Assembly (NCBI GenBank): GCA_035570275.1
Contig: DATMNI010000113.1
Span: forward strand, 1 to 40,740
Source of the DNA: DATMNI01 sp035570275
GTDB taxonomy: Bacteria; Acidobacteriota; Terriglobia; Bryobacterales; Bryobacteraceae
Length of the DNA: 40,740 nucleotides
Direction of reading: 5' to 3'
The position numbers and the translations under genes were made by a program. Each line of letters starts with the position of its first letter. Positions within the stretch are counted from its first letter, which is position 1. Positions 25,401 to 33,640 of the stretch are shown here, one piece after another. Under the pieces are notes generated by a model. That model saw only the letters and a program-made list of their open reading frames with translations, did not search any database and was not told the DNA's origin.

Positions 25401-28400
25401 GCCAGCGAAGGCGGCGGATTGACCGTGAAGACTACAGCGGTGCTGGTGCCGCCGGCGGTGGTGACGGTGATGTTCTGCGGACCGGCGGCAGCGGTAGCCG
25501 CAATCACGAAGGTAGCCGTGATCTGGGTGGCGGTGGCAACCGGCGCGGCGCTGGTGGTAATGCCGGCCGGAAGATTCAGTGCAGCCCCGGTCAGGTTCGT
25601 GCCTGTGATAGTCACCGGCACGCTGGTACCTTGCACGCCCGAGGTGGGAGCGATTCCAGCCAGCGTAGGTGGCGGCGGATTGACCGTGAAGACCATGGCG
25701 GAACTGGTGCCGCCGACGGTGGTGACGGTGATGTTCTGCGCGCCGGTGGCCGCGCTAGCCGCAATCACGAAAGTAGCCGTGATCTGGGTAGCGGTCACGA
25801 CGGGCGCAGCGCTGGTAGTAACGCCAGCCGGTAGATTCAGCGTAGCCCCGGTCAGGTTGGTGCCGGTGATAGTTACCGGCACGCTGGTGCCTTGCACGCC
25901 CAACGTGGGAGCGATCGAAGCCAGCGTAGGGGCCGGCGGATTAACGGTGAACCCCACGGCGGAACTAGTGCCGCCGGTGGTGGTGACGGTGATGTTTTTC
26001 GGACCGGTGGCCGCGGTAGCCGCAATCACGAAAGTAGCCGTGATCTGAGTGGCGGTCACTACGGGCGCGGCGCTGGTAGTAACGCCAGCCGGAAGAGTCA
26101 ACGTAGCCCCGGTCAGGCTGGTGCCTGTGATAGTGACCGGGACGCTGGTACCTTGCACGCCCGAAGCGGGAGCAATCGAAGCCAGCACAGGTGTCGGCGG
26201 ATTGACCGTGAAGACCATGGCGGCGCTGGTGCCGCCGGTAGTGGTGACGGTGATGTTCTGCGGGCCGGTAGCCGCGGTAGCCCCAATCACGAAAGTAGCC
26301 GTGATCTGGGTGGCGGTCACCACGGGCGCGGCGCTGGTGGTAAAGCCAGCCGGAAGATTGAGCGCAGCCCCGATCAGGTTAGTCCCGGTGAGGGTAACCG
26401 CCACGCTGGTACCTTGCACGCCCGCGGCGGGAGCGACCCCAGCCAGCGCAGGCGGCGGCGGATTGACCGTGAAGACCACGGCGGAGCTGCCGCCGCCGGC
26501 CGTCGTGACGGTAATGTTCTGCGCACCGGTGGCCGCGGTAGCCGCAATCACGAAAGTAGCCGTGATCTGGGTGGCGGTGGCCACGGGCGCGGCGCTGGTG
26601 GTAATGCCAGGCGGAAGAATCAGCGTAGCCCCGGTCAGGTTGGTGCCGGTTAGGGTTACCGCAACGTTGGTGGCTTGCACGCCCGAAGTGGGAGCGATTG
26701 CAGCCAGTGCAGGCGTGGGCGGATTGACCGTGAAGACCACGGCGGAGCTGGTGCCGCCGGCGGTGGTGACGGTGATAATCTGCGGACCGGTGGCCGCCGA
26801 AGCCGCAATCACGAAAGTGGCCGTGATCTGGGTGGCGGTCACCACGGGTGCGGCGCTGGTGGTAATGCCAACGGGAAGATTCAGCGCAGCACCGGTCAGG
26901 TTCGTGCCTGTGATGGTCACCGGCACGCCGGTGCCTTGCACACCCGCGGCGGGAGCGATCCCACCCAGCGTAGGCGTCGGGAAGACCGTGAAAACCACGG
27001 CGGAACTGGTGCCGCCGGCGGTGGTGACGGTGATGTTCTGCGGACCGGTGGCCGCCGTAGCCGCAATCACGAAGGTAGCCGCGATCTGGGTGGCGGTGAC
27101 GACGGGCGCGGCGCTGGTAGTAACGCCAGCCGGAAGATTCAGCGTAGCCCCCGTCAGATTCGTACCGGCGATGGTCACCGGCACGCTGGTGCCTTCCACG
27201 CCCGACGCGGGAGCGATGCCAGCCAGCGCAGGTGGCGGCGGATTGACCGTGAAGACCATGGCGGAACTGGCGCCGCCGGCGGTGGTGACGGTGATGTTCT
27301 GTGCACCGGTGGCCGCGGTAGCGGCAATCACGAAAGTAGCTGTGACCTGGGTAGCGGTCACCACAGGCGCGGCGCTGGTAGTCACGCCGGCCGGAAGGTT
27401 CAGCACAGCCCCGGTCAGGTTCGTGCCTGTGATAGTCACCGGCACGCTGGTACCTTGCACGCCCAGGGCAGGTGCGACCGAAGCCAGCGTAGGAGCCGGC
27501 GGATTGACCGTGAAAACCAAGGCGGAGCTGGTACCGCCGGTGGTGGTGACGGTGATGTTCTGCGCGCCGGTGGCCGTGGTAGCCGCAATCACGAAAGTAG
27601 CTGTGATCTGGGTCGCGGTTACCACGGGCGCGGCGCTGGCAGTAACGCCAGCCGGAAGATTCAGCGTAGACCCGGTCAGGTTCGTGCCGGCGATAGTGAC
27701 TGCCACGCTGCTCCCCTGACCGCCCACGTTCGGAGTGATGCTGGTAAGCGTGGGAAGCGGCGGGTTGACCGTGAACGTGAACGGCGCCGTGGTGCCGCCA
27801 GGCGTGGTCAGCGTAATGGTCTTGGCGCCGAGTGCGGCGGCCGGCGCAATTACCAAACCAGCCGTGACCTGCGTCGAAGTCGCTACTAAAGCGGTCGCGG
27901 TGATTCCCGCCGGCAGGTTCAGAGTTGTGCCCGACAGGTTGGCGCCGGTGATGGTGACCGGTACCGTAGTGCCCACCACGCCCATCGCAGGGGCTATGGA
28001 GGTGACGGTCGGCGGCGGCGGCGGAGTCACCGTGAAGCTCACCGAATTGCTCGCCCCTCCGGCGGTGGTAACGATAATCGGTTGCGGTCCGAGTATCGCC
28101 GTGAGGGCAACGTTAAACGTGGCCGTAATCTGCGTATCGCTGACGACCGTGACGCCGGTGGCGGTGATGCCCACTTGCAGGTTGCCGTCCAGCAGCGCCC
28201 CAGTCAGCTTGGTGCCGGTGAGGACCACCGCAACACTGCCGCCCTGAAAACCCGTAGCGGGCACGATGGAGGTCAAGACCGGTGGCAGCGGATTGATGGT
28301 AAATGGGATGGTGGCACTGCCGCCCGGGGTGGTTACGCCGATGGTAGACGGGCCGAGCGGCGCAGTCGCCGCCACGGCGAGCACGGCAGAAATCTGCGTC

Positions 28401-30916
28401 GGCGTGATCACCACGCTGCTCGCGGTGACGCCTGTGGGCAACGTTAGCGTACCGCCGGTCAGGTTCGTCCCAGTCAGGATCACCAGCGCGCTGAGGCTCT
28501 GCACGCCGATTGCCGGGGCGACCGACGTCAACGTGGGCGCCGGCGGTTTCACCGTAAAGAACACCAGTCCGCTGGTGCCGGCCGGCGTGGTGGCGGTGAT
28601 TCCCTGCGGCCCTATGGGAGCGTTGAGCGCGATCACGAACGTCGCCGTGATCTGGGTGGCCGTAGTCGCCACGGTGGTCGCCGTAATGCCGGCGGGAATG
28701 TTCAGCGTGGCGGCCAACAGGTTGGCGCCCGTGATGGTCACCGGTACGCTGGTGCCTTGGATGCCCACTGCGGGCGCGATGGTGGTCAATTTCGGCTGCG
28801 GTGGAACAATGGAGAACGAGAGTGCATTGCTGGCGCCAAGCGGAGTAGTAGCGGTGAAGACAGGCACGGTTCCGAGCACCGCGGCGGCCGCCACATTAAA
28901 GGTCGCGTTAATCTGGGCGTCGCTCACCACGGTAACGCCGGTGGCCGTGATGCCCGCCGGCATGTTGAGCGTGGCGCCGGTCAGGCCGGACCCGGTAATC
29001 ACTACCGGTACACTTGTGCCCGGCGACCCATTGAAAGGTGTGACATCGGTAAGCAATGGACCGTCTCCGGTCAACCATATCCTGGTGCTATCCACCACGT
29101 AAACACGGGTACCGTTCGGGGCGATTCCCGTGATGGAGGAAAACGGCGTCGGGACAGCGCCCGACAGGCCCGTATTGGCGAGCATGGTAAAAAGGTTCGC
29201 CACGGGATCGTATCGCCAGACGGCGCCCGGGCCGTCTCCGATGTAAAGGTAGTTAGCGTCGGAGGCGACGGCCGCCGGCAAATTCAGGACCACGGCCAGA
29301 AACAACGACGTGCAGGTTCCCTTGCACAGGGTGGCATTTTGAATGAAGCTGACGTCGGTTTTTTCGACCGCATACAGGTCGCCTTTGAAGAACGCGATGT
29401 TCAGGCTGCCGACGTCGAACATGGCGCCAATCGACCTGACGGTGTGATTGGCGGCGGCCGGAGTGGTCACCCTCACGATGATCGGGCTTCCCGCCATAGC
29501 GGCATAAACCTGGCCATCCGGTCCGAACGTCAGCGCGGTCGGCGCCGTTCCCTTAGAGGCGGCGGTCAGGAGATTGTTTTTCACTACCGTTACCGGCGCG
29601 CCGACTGTCTCATTAGCCGGATTGAACTTGAGCCTGACAATGCCCGCGCCGCCGGGCGTGGTGTCGGGCAGGTAAACCAGGTTGGTCACACTATCGAACG
29701 CGGGCGCGCCGGCCACGAAGCCCACCGCCAACACCGCACAGGCGGTCAGACTGGGAGAAAGCAGGGTAGGGTCCACCTTGCAGAAGCCCAGCGTAGCGTC
29801 CACCACCCACAGGTGAGCCCCCATGAGGACCGCGCCGCGCGGGGTGGTCAAGCCGCCGCTCGTATAGGCCGCGGCGGGGTTGGCGACGGCCCCCGGCACA
29901 ATCGTCGGGGCTATCGTCGGTGGAGGAGTCGGCACTGGCCCCTGGCTGTCCGGGAGCGATCCGGCCGGCACCGAATAAACGCCGGCGCCGCCCACGGCCT
30001 GCCCGGCGGTGGGGTCATCGACCAGATAGAGGTTGCCCGCGCTGTCGGTCCCCACCGCCGTGACATCGCTAAATAGACCGGGGATGCCGTTCTTGACATA
30101 GGTTCCGGAGTAGAGATCGGTCTGCCCGGAGCTCGGGTTGTGCCGGAACACGCCGGACCCGGTTCCCACATAGACCAGGCCGTTCACGCTATCCCACGCG
30201 ATGGACGATGGGGAAGCGACGCCGAGCGCCTTATTCAACGTACCGTTGCATTTCGTCGCGCATCCGACCGGGTCGGGAACGATCACCACGCCATCCCTGT
30301 CCGCGATCCACAGTTGCGTAACTACGATGGCAAGGCCTTGCGCCGGCAACCCGCTCAGTGTGGTTCCCATTCTGTCCACTGTCTGGGTAGCGGTGGCCGG
30401 GGTGTTGACCCGCACCAGGTTGCCGTTGGCGGTCATGCTGACATACAAGTTTCCGTCGCTGCCAAGCGCGATGGCGCCCGGTTGCTGCACACCCAGGCCA
30501 GCCCCCGCCGCGACGTTGAATGCGCTGCCTGCGTTGAAAACCCCGGCGCCAAACGCGTATCGCCAGATGCCATTGCTGGTGGTGCTTGAATCGGGCACGT
30601 ACACCAGATGGTTGACGGCATCGTAAGCAGGCTGGCCGAGGATTGAGCCCGCCGCCGGCTTGACGCAGTTGGTCAGCCGGTTGCCGTCTATGCGGCATAA
30701 GCCCGACGCGGCATCCGTCACCCACATGCGCGCTCCGTCATAGAGAAACCCGCCGGGCGAGGTTGAGGTTAGAGCCGCCACGACGGAAGCGCCGGGTGCG
30801 GCGGCGCATGGGGCCGCCAAAACAAGAGCGGCCAGCGTCACGAACTGCGTCACGAACAAGGGCGCCTTTTGCTCCCTTGAGTTACGATTGCTTACTACCG
30901 TTGATATCTTTGACAT
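22466..30916 (-). CDS. giant secreted TIG/IPT-repeat protein (2816 residues)
   Basis: Starts at ATG 30916 with AAAGGA seven bases upstream. Signal peptide around residues 18-40 (APLFVTQFVTLAALVLAAP). Residues about 40-620 form two related propeller-like halves (ARMWVTDAASGLCRID, LVYVPDSS; HLWVVDATLGFCKVD, LVYLPDTT). From about 620 to 2708 come 24 tandem Ig-like TIG/IPT repeats of about 87 residues, each running I-A-P-x-x-G-V-Q-G-T-S-V-P-V-T-I-T-G-T-N through TATQITATFVIAATA to VVFTVNPPP. A divergent 25th unit ends in SGTSAPVGFTVR. Repeats 6-23 are nearly identical. No anchor or sorting motif is seen at the C-terminus. A stalk-like or adhesin-like extracellular role is inferred from architecture only. 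Confidence 0.93.
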   Translation of the reverse strand: MSKISTVVSNRNSREQKAPLFVTQFVTLAALVLAAPCAAAPGASVVAALTSTSPGGFLYDGARMWVTDAASGLCRIDGNRLTNCVKPAAGSILGQPAYDAVNHLVYVPDSSTTSNGIWRYAFGAGVFNAGSAFNVAAGAGLGVQQPGAIALGSDGNLYVSMTANGNLVRVNTPATATQTVDRMGTTLSGLPAQGLAIVVTQLWIADRDGVVIVPDPVGCATKCNGTLNKALGVASPSSIAWDSVNGLVYVGTGSGVFRHNPSSGQTDLYSGTYVKNGIPGLFSDVTAVGTDSAGNLYLVDDPTAGQAVGGAGVYSVPAGSLPDSQGPVPTPPPTIAPTIVPGAVANPAAAYTSGGLTTPRGAVLMGAHLWVVDATLGFCKVDPTLLSPSLTACAVLAVGFVAGAPAFDSVTNLVYLPDTTPGGAGIVRLKFNPANETVGAPVTVVKNNLLTAASKGTAPTALTFGPDGQVYAAMAGSPIIVRVTTPAAANHTVRSIGAMFDVGSLNIAFFKGDLYAVEKTDVSFIQNATLCKGTCTSLFLAVVLNLPAAVASDANYLYIGDGPGAVWRYDPVANLFTMLANTGLSGAVPTPFSSITGIAPNGTRVYVVDSTRIWLTGDGPLLTDVTPFNGSPGTSVPVVITGSGLTGATLNMPAGITATGVTVVSDAQINATFNVAAAAVLGTVPVFTATTPLGASNALSFSIVPPQPKLTTIAPAVGIQGTSVPVTITGANLLAATLNIPAGITATTVATTATQITATFVIALNAPIGPQGITATTPAGTSGLVFFTVKPPAPTLTSVAPAIGVQSLSALVILTGTNLTGGTLTLPTGVTASSVVITPTQISAVLAVAATAPLGPSTIGVTTPGGSATIPFTINPLPPVLTSIVPATGFQGGSVAVVLTGTKLTGALLDGNLQVGITATGVTVVSDTQITATFNVALTAILGPQPIIVTTAGGASNSVSFTVTPPPPPTVTSIAPAMGVVGTTVPVTITGANLSGTTLNLPAGITATALVATSTQVTAGLVIAPAAALGAKTITLTTPGGTTAPFTFTVNPPLPTLTSITPNVGGQGSSVAVTIAGTNLTGSTLNLPAGVTASAAPVVTATQITATFVIAATTATGAQNITVTTTGGTSSALVFTVNPPAPTLASVAPALGVQGTSVPVTITGTNLTGAVLNLPAGVTTSAAPVVTATQVTATFVIAATAATGAQNITVTTAGGASSAMVFTVNPPPPALAGIAPASGVEGTSVPVTIAGTNLTGATLNLPAGVTTSAAPVVTATQIAATFVIAATAATGPQNITVTTAGGTSSAVVFTVFPTPTLGGIAPAAGVQGTGVPVTITGTNLTGAALNLPVGITTSAAPVVTATQITATFVIAASAATGPQIITVTTAGGTSSAVVFTVNPPTPALAAIAPTSGVQATNVAVTLTGTNLTGATLILPPGITTSAAPVATATQITATFVIAATAATGAQNITVTTAGGGSSAVVFTVNPPPPALAGVAPAAGVQGTSVAVTLTGTNLIGAALNLPAGFTTSAAPVVTATQITATFVIGATAATGPQNITVTTTGGTSAAMVFTVNPPTPVLASIAPASGVQGTSVPVTITGTSLTGATLTLPAGVTTSAAPVVTATQITATFVIAATAATGPKNITVTTTGGTSSAVGFTVNPPAPTLASIAPTLGVQGTSVPVTITGTNLTGATLNLPAGVTTSAAPVVTATQITATFVIAASAATGAQNITVTTVGGTSSAMVFTVNPPPPTLAGIAPTSGVQGTSVPVTITGTNLTGAALNLPAGITTSAAPVATATQITATFVIAATAAAGPQNITVTTAGGTSTAVVFTVNPPPSLAGITPASGVQGTSVPITITGTNLTGATLNLPAGITTSAAPVTTATQVTATFVIAATAATGPQIVTVTTPGGTSSAAVFTVNPPPPTVASIAPAAGVQGASVPVTITGTNLTGASLILPAGVTTSAAPVATATQITATFVIAAAAPTGPANVIVTTAGGNSSALVFTINVPPPALASIAPASGVQGASVPVTLTGTNLTGAALNLPAGITTSAAPVVTATQITATLVIAATTATGPQNITVTTVGGTSAAVVFTVNPPPALAGIAPASGVQGTSVPVTITGTNLTGAALNLPAGVTTSAAPVVTATQITATLVIAATAATGPQNITVTTTGGTSSAMVFTVIQPAPTLASIAPASGVQGASVPIIITGTNLTGAVLNLPAGITTSVAPVVSATQITATFVIAATTATGPQNITVTTAGGTSAAVVFTVNVPSPALASIAPASGASGASVPVTITGTNLTGAALNLPAGITTSAAPVVTATQITATFVIAATAATGPQSITATTVGGTSTGVVFTVNPPAPTLAGIAPASGVQGASVTVTITGANLSGASLNLPAGVTASAAPVVTVTQITATLVIAATAATGPQNITVTTAGGNSSAVVFTVIQPVPSLASIAPASGSQGASVPVVIAGANLTGAVLNLPAGITTSAPPVVSATQITATFLIAAAAATGPQSITVTTVGGTSAAVVFTVNVPPPALASVTPASGVQGAGVPVIITGANLTGAALNLPAGVTTSAAPVVSATQITATFVIAAAAATGPQSITVTTAGGTSSAVVFTVNPPPPTLTGVAPASGVVSTSVPVTLTGTSLTGAAAVNAGAGITVTNFVVVSSTQITATLGIAATATQGSRNITVTTPAGVTNAVTFNVLPPSQPPAITSINSPFTRGVNNQNVTVSGTNLAGATAITAVQVFVNGTAVPLVVSSTPVAGSIIVQPGSFLSSATQLSWNWTMPATLRASSQFRHYTMTVTTLSGTSAPVGFTVR
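22793..29058 (-). repeat. 24 tandem TIG-coding repeats, about 261 bp each
   Basis: Coding repeat array inside the giant gene. The motif GACCGTGAAGACCACGGCGG (plus strand) recurs at about 258-261-bp steps from 23080 onward. Units 6-23 (about 23060-27750) differ at few positions, whereas units 1-5 and 24 are diverged. This indicates recent amplification and homogenisation of the central block. Length variants by unequal recombination are expected. The skewed composition also creates long empty frames on the plus strand. Confidence 0.9.
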
Positions 30917-30934
30917 GTGAGCATTCCTTTGGTC

Positions 30935-30948
30935 GTGACCATCGTCAC
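30935..30948. promoter_or_regulatory. small dyad in the giant gene's leader
   Basis: GTGAC-CATC-GTCAC, a perfect 5-bp dyad with a 4-base spacer, between the terminator and the ribosome site of the giant gene. It could be an operator or a small leader hairpin. It is short, so chance is not excluded. Confidence 0.25.
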
Positions 30949-30964
30949 GTGGTACCGGAGTTTC

Positions 30965-30997
30965 AAAAAAAACGGGCGGAGATACCTTTCCGCCCGT
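30965..30997 (-). terminator. rho-independent terminator after the PKD-type gene
   Basis: On the minus strand: ACGGGCGGA, an 8-base loop, TCCGCCCGT, then eight T. A 9-bp GC-rich stem with a perfect T-run, 22 bp after the stop of the 855-residue gene and 49 bp before the giant gene's ATG. Confidence 0.88.
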
Positions 30998-31019
30998 ACT
31001 CTTAGAAAAGTGAGCCGCT

Positions 31020-33587
31020 CTATCGGATTCTAGTTACCGGAGAGACAATCGTGCCTAAGTAGCTGGACCTGATCTGTACGGCGAGCGGGATCGGATTCAC
31101 GATATCCGCCAGCACGTTGTAAGTGTCCAGCGTGGGGTCATAGGTGCATACGACATCCGGACCGGCGGGCAATCCGTTGGCATCCAGTGGGGTTACCGTG
31201 AGCGTGGCCGCGCCCTTCGGCAGCGCATTAGTGGTTGCCGCGACTTGCAGGCGCGACTTGCTGATGGCGTAGACCACGTTGGTGACCGTGATGGTATCGG
31301 CTCCCACGAAGATGCTGATGGTGGCGGTGGCGGACCGTCCCGCGCTGTCGGTGACCTTGTCGGTGAACGTTAGCGTTACGGGAAGCGGGGTGCCGGCCGG
31401 CAATACCGGCGTGAACTTAACGGTGGTCGCGGTCCTGGTCAAGACTTGAGGCGGGCCGGCGATCTGGGTGAACACGTGGGTCAACACTCCGGTACCGGTA
31501 GCAGTGCCCGTCAGGGTCACGGCTGTGCCGGGTAAGACGTTCTGGCCCGGCGCGGCGCTCAGGGTCACCTTGGGACCGCCCGCGGTGGGGGACACGGTGA
31601 CGTTTACGGACCCAAGGCCTCCGCAGGTGTAGCCGTTGCATACAGCCACCTGGAAGGTGAGCACCACCGGAGCGGCCCCCGCGGCGAGCAGCGGCGCCAC
31701 GAACTGTGGATTGGCGGCGTTGGCGTTCAGCATGGTGACGGCCGGACCCGCCGATTGCTGCCAGGTGAAGATCAGCGGCAGCGGCGGAATGTTTGGATCG
31801 GAACTGAGGCTAGCGTCCAGGTTAACGGTCGCGCCCGAAGGTACGGTTTGCGGCGGCCCGGCGTTGGCGACGGGCGGCTGCAGCAGTGTCAGCCCGGTGG
31901 TGCAGGCTGCCGGCGGCGCCGTAAAGCTGGGCCATGGATTGAGTTGTCCAATGACGCCGGCCGGCGGAGTGCCCGCGGGCGCATTGAAGGGAACGTAAGG
32001 CCCGAAGCCATTCACGATGAATGGAAACTCCTGGAACGTCAGCGGAATCTGCGGGCTGCCCAAGACCAGGTTCTCCGGGAAGATAAACTGAAATTGCGGC
32101 GCCTGGAAGGTACCCGCCATCAATCCGTTGGCAATCAGCCTGGCGGTGGGCAAAACCGTGTCGATGGGCGCCCCCCCGGTCAAAGCGCGGCTGGCGACGG
32201 CCATTTCACGCGTGGGCGGCAGGAAGTTCCCGATGGTGGTGCGGAACCGGGCGCGACCCTTCAAGCCTCCCAATGGCGGCCCGAACGGATCGGATGTGCC
32301 ATAGAAGCGGTGTGTGCGCGCGCCGGTGCAGGGGTTTACATCGACGGCGTAGATGTCCACCAACTGCGTGTTATCGGTGGTGAAAAAGTCCCCGAACAAT
32401 TTCTCCAACGCCTCTTGAGGGAAGATGGGGTTGGGAGTGCCGCCCACGCCGATTCGGAACTCACCCATGGAGGTGTAGACCGGCCACGTGCTGGGCGCGG
32501 TGTAGATTCCGAGCTCGTCATTGACGGTGTGCGCCGATATATATTGGCACGTACTGATCGGCTGGCCCGCCACGCACGGCGCGTCGTTGATCAGCGTTCC
32601 GGCGTAAGTGATATAGTCGCCCACTTCCATCGGCGTCTGCTCAAAGGGGTCTGGTGTCACGGCAGGCGTAGGATAGCCGGCCTGGTGGGTAATCCCTTTG
32701 GCGTCGGGCACGCCGGCTGTGGCCGGGAGCATGGTGTAGTTAGTCGAATACGCGCCCGTGAACGGGTCCTTGGGCCGGTTCCATTGCGGACACAAGGAAT
32801 CGTTGCCCGTTGCCGGATTGGTGCGCGGGAGGCACATGGGATATCCCGTGCGGGCGGTAATGGTGGGATTATCCTCGTCCGAAGTGAAGCGAACGTCGGC
32901 GAGCGGGTCGGGCAAGCCGAAGCGTCCATTCGGAGAGTTCAGCCGAAGGCGGGCGCCGGCGGGGCCGCCCAGCTTCTGACTGACCCAGATCTCGGGCACG
33001 GCCTTGGAGTAATCAATCGCGTTGATAAACCCCTGGCCGTTGTTAACCGACTGCTGCGAAATGTAGATCAGCCCGGCGATGTATTGGTCACTGGCTGCGG
33101 TGACCACCCGATTCCCTTGAACGTGTACTTCATAAGTTGCGTAGGGCTTCGGGGTGTCGGAGATCGCCAGGCCGCTCTGATTGAGTGCCTTATAAGCGGC
33201 CGGCGCATTGGCGAATACTTCCGGCCAGGTCATGGCCGCCGCCGGCATTTGGAATATGGTGTTCCGAGGCACCCGGATCTTGAGGCCGTTCACCTCCATC
33301 CAGCCGGGGGAAAAGATGTCTGCCGGAGTGTCCACGGTTGCGCTCTGCATAAAGCCGATGACGTCGAAGGGCGACACCGTCGGCAAGAACGGCTGCGGCG
33401 CGGAGACGGGGATGAACGGCGGCAATAACACGGGTACGCCGCCGGGCCTTGCGGCTTGGGACACCGGCGTCAGTGGTAACAGCGCGGCGGCCGTAAATAC
33501 CGCCAGCGCATACAGGCAAGTCGCGACGGGCTTCCGCTGGGTGCGGCCGCCCCGTTTTGGATTTCGAGTATATGTATATGTCTTCAT
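31020..33587 (-). CDS. large secreted protein with PKD/REJ-like domains
   Basis: 855 residues; ATG at 33587 with GGAGG eight bases upstream. A basic N-terminus and signal peptide (CLYALAVFTAAALLPLTPVSQA) lead into a region resembling an OB-fold/DUF5666-like domain (PGWMEVNGLKIRVPRNTIFQMP). Next is a long unassigned central part with cysteine pairs (CLPRTN...SLCPQW; CVAGQPISTCQY). From about residue 570 come two PKD/REJ-like Ig domains (ANAGPPQTVPSGATVNLDAS; LTGTATGTGVLTHVF), then a C-terminal beta domain. No catalytic motif is recognised. It sits 53 bp after the di-haem protein gene and is probably co-transcribed with it, ending at a strong terminator. Confidence 0.88.
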   Translation of the reverse strand: MKTYTYTRNPKRGGRTQRKPVATCLYALAVFTAAALLPLTPVSQAARPGGVPVLLPPFIPVSAPQPFLPTVSPFDVIGFMQSATVDTPADIFSPGWMEVNGLKIRVPRNTIFQMPAAAMTWPEVFANAPAAYKALNQSGLAISDTPKPYATYEVHVQGNRVVTAASDQYIAGLIYISQQSVNNGQGFINAIDYSKAVPEIWVSQKLGGPAGARLRLNSPNGRFGLPDPLADVRFTSDEDNPTITARTGYPMCLPRTNPATGNDSLCPQWNRPKDPFTGAYSTNYTMLPATAGVPDAKGITHQAGYPTPAVTPDPFEQTPMEVGDYITYAGTLINDAPCVAGQPISTCQYISAHTVNDELGIYTAPSTWPVYTSMGEFRIGVGGTPNPIFPQEALEKLFGDFFTTDNTQLVDIYAVDVNPCTGARTHRFYGTSDPFGPPLGGLKGRARFRTTIGNFLPPTREMAVASRALTGGAPIDTVLPTARLIANGLMAGTFQAPQFQFIFPENLVLGSPQIPLTFQEFPFIVNGFGPYVPFNAPAGTPPAGVIGQLNPWPSFTAPPAACTTGLTLLQPPVANAGPPQTVPSGATVNLDASLSSDPNIPPLPLIFTWQQSAGPAVTMLNANAANPQFVAPLLAAGAAPVVLTFQVAVCNGYTCGGLGSVNVTVSPTAGGPKVTLSAAPGQNVLPGTAVTLTGTATGTGVLTHVFTQIAGPPQVLTRTATTVKFTPVLPAGTPLPVTLTFTDKVTDSAGRSATATISIFVGADTITVTNVVYAISKSRLQVAATTNALPKGAATLTVTPLDANGLPAGPDVVCTYDPTLDTYNVLADIVNPIPLAVQIRSSYLGTIVSPVTRIR

Positions 33588-33640
33588 TTCAGTAGCCTCC
33601 AGATTTGGTTTTCGAGTTTCATCTCAGATACCGGTGCTGC

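Noticed and set aside
22460..28447. Very long plus-strand frames (up to about 600 codons) opposite the giant gene
   Set aside because: They repeat in step with the 261-bp units, give Gly/Arg/Asp-rich or Ala/Val-rich monotonous proteins without starts or motifs, and follow from the composition of the real minus-strand repeats.
22793..29058. CRISPR-like array suggested by regular repeats
   Set aside because: The period (about 261 bp) is far too long, there are no unique spacers, and the repeats are in-frame protein code.
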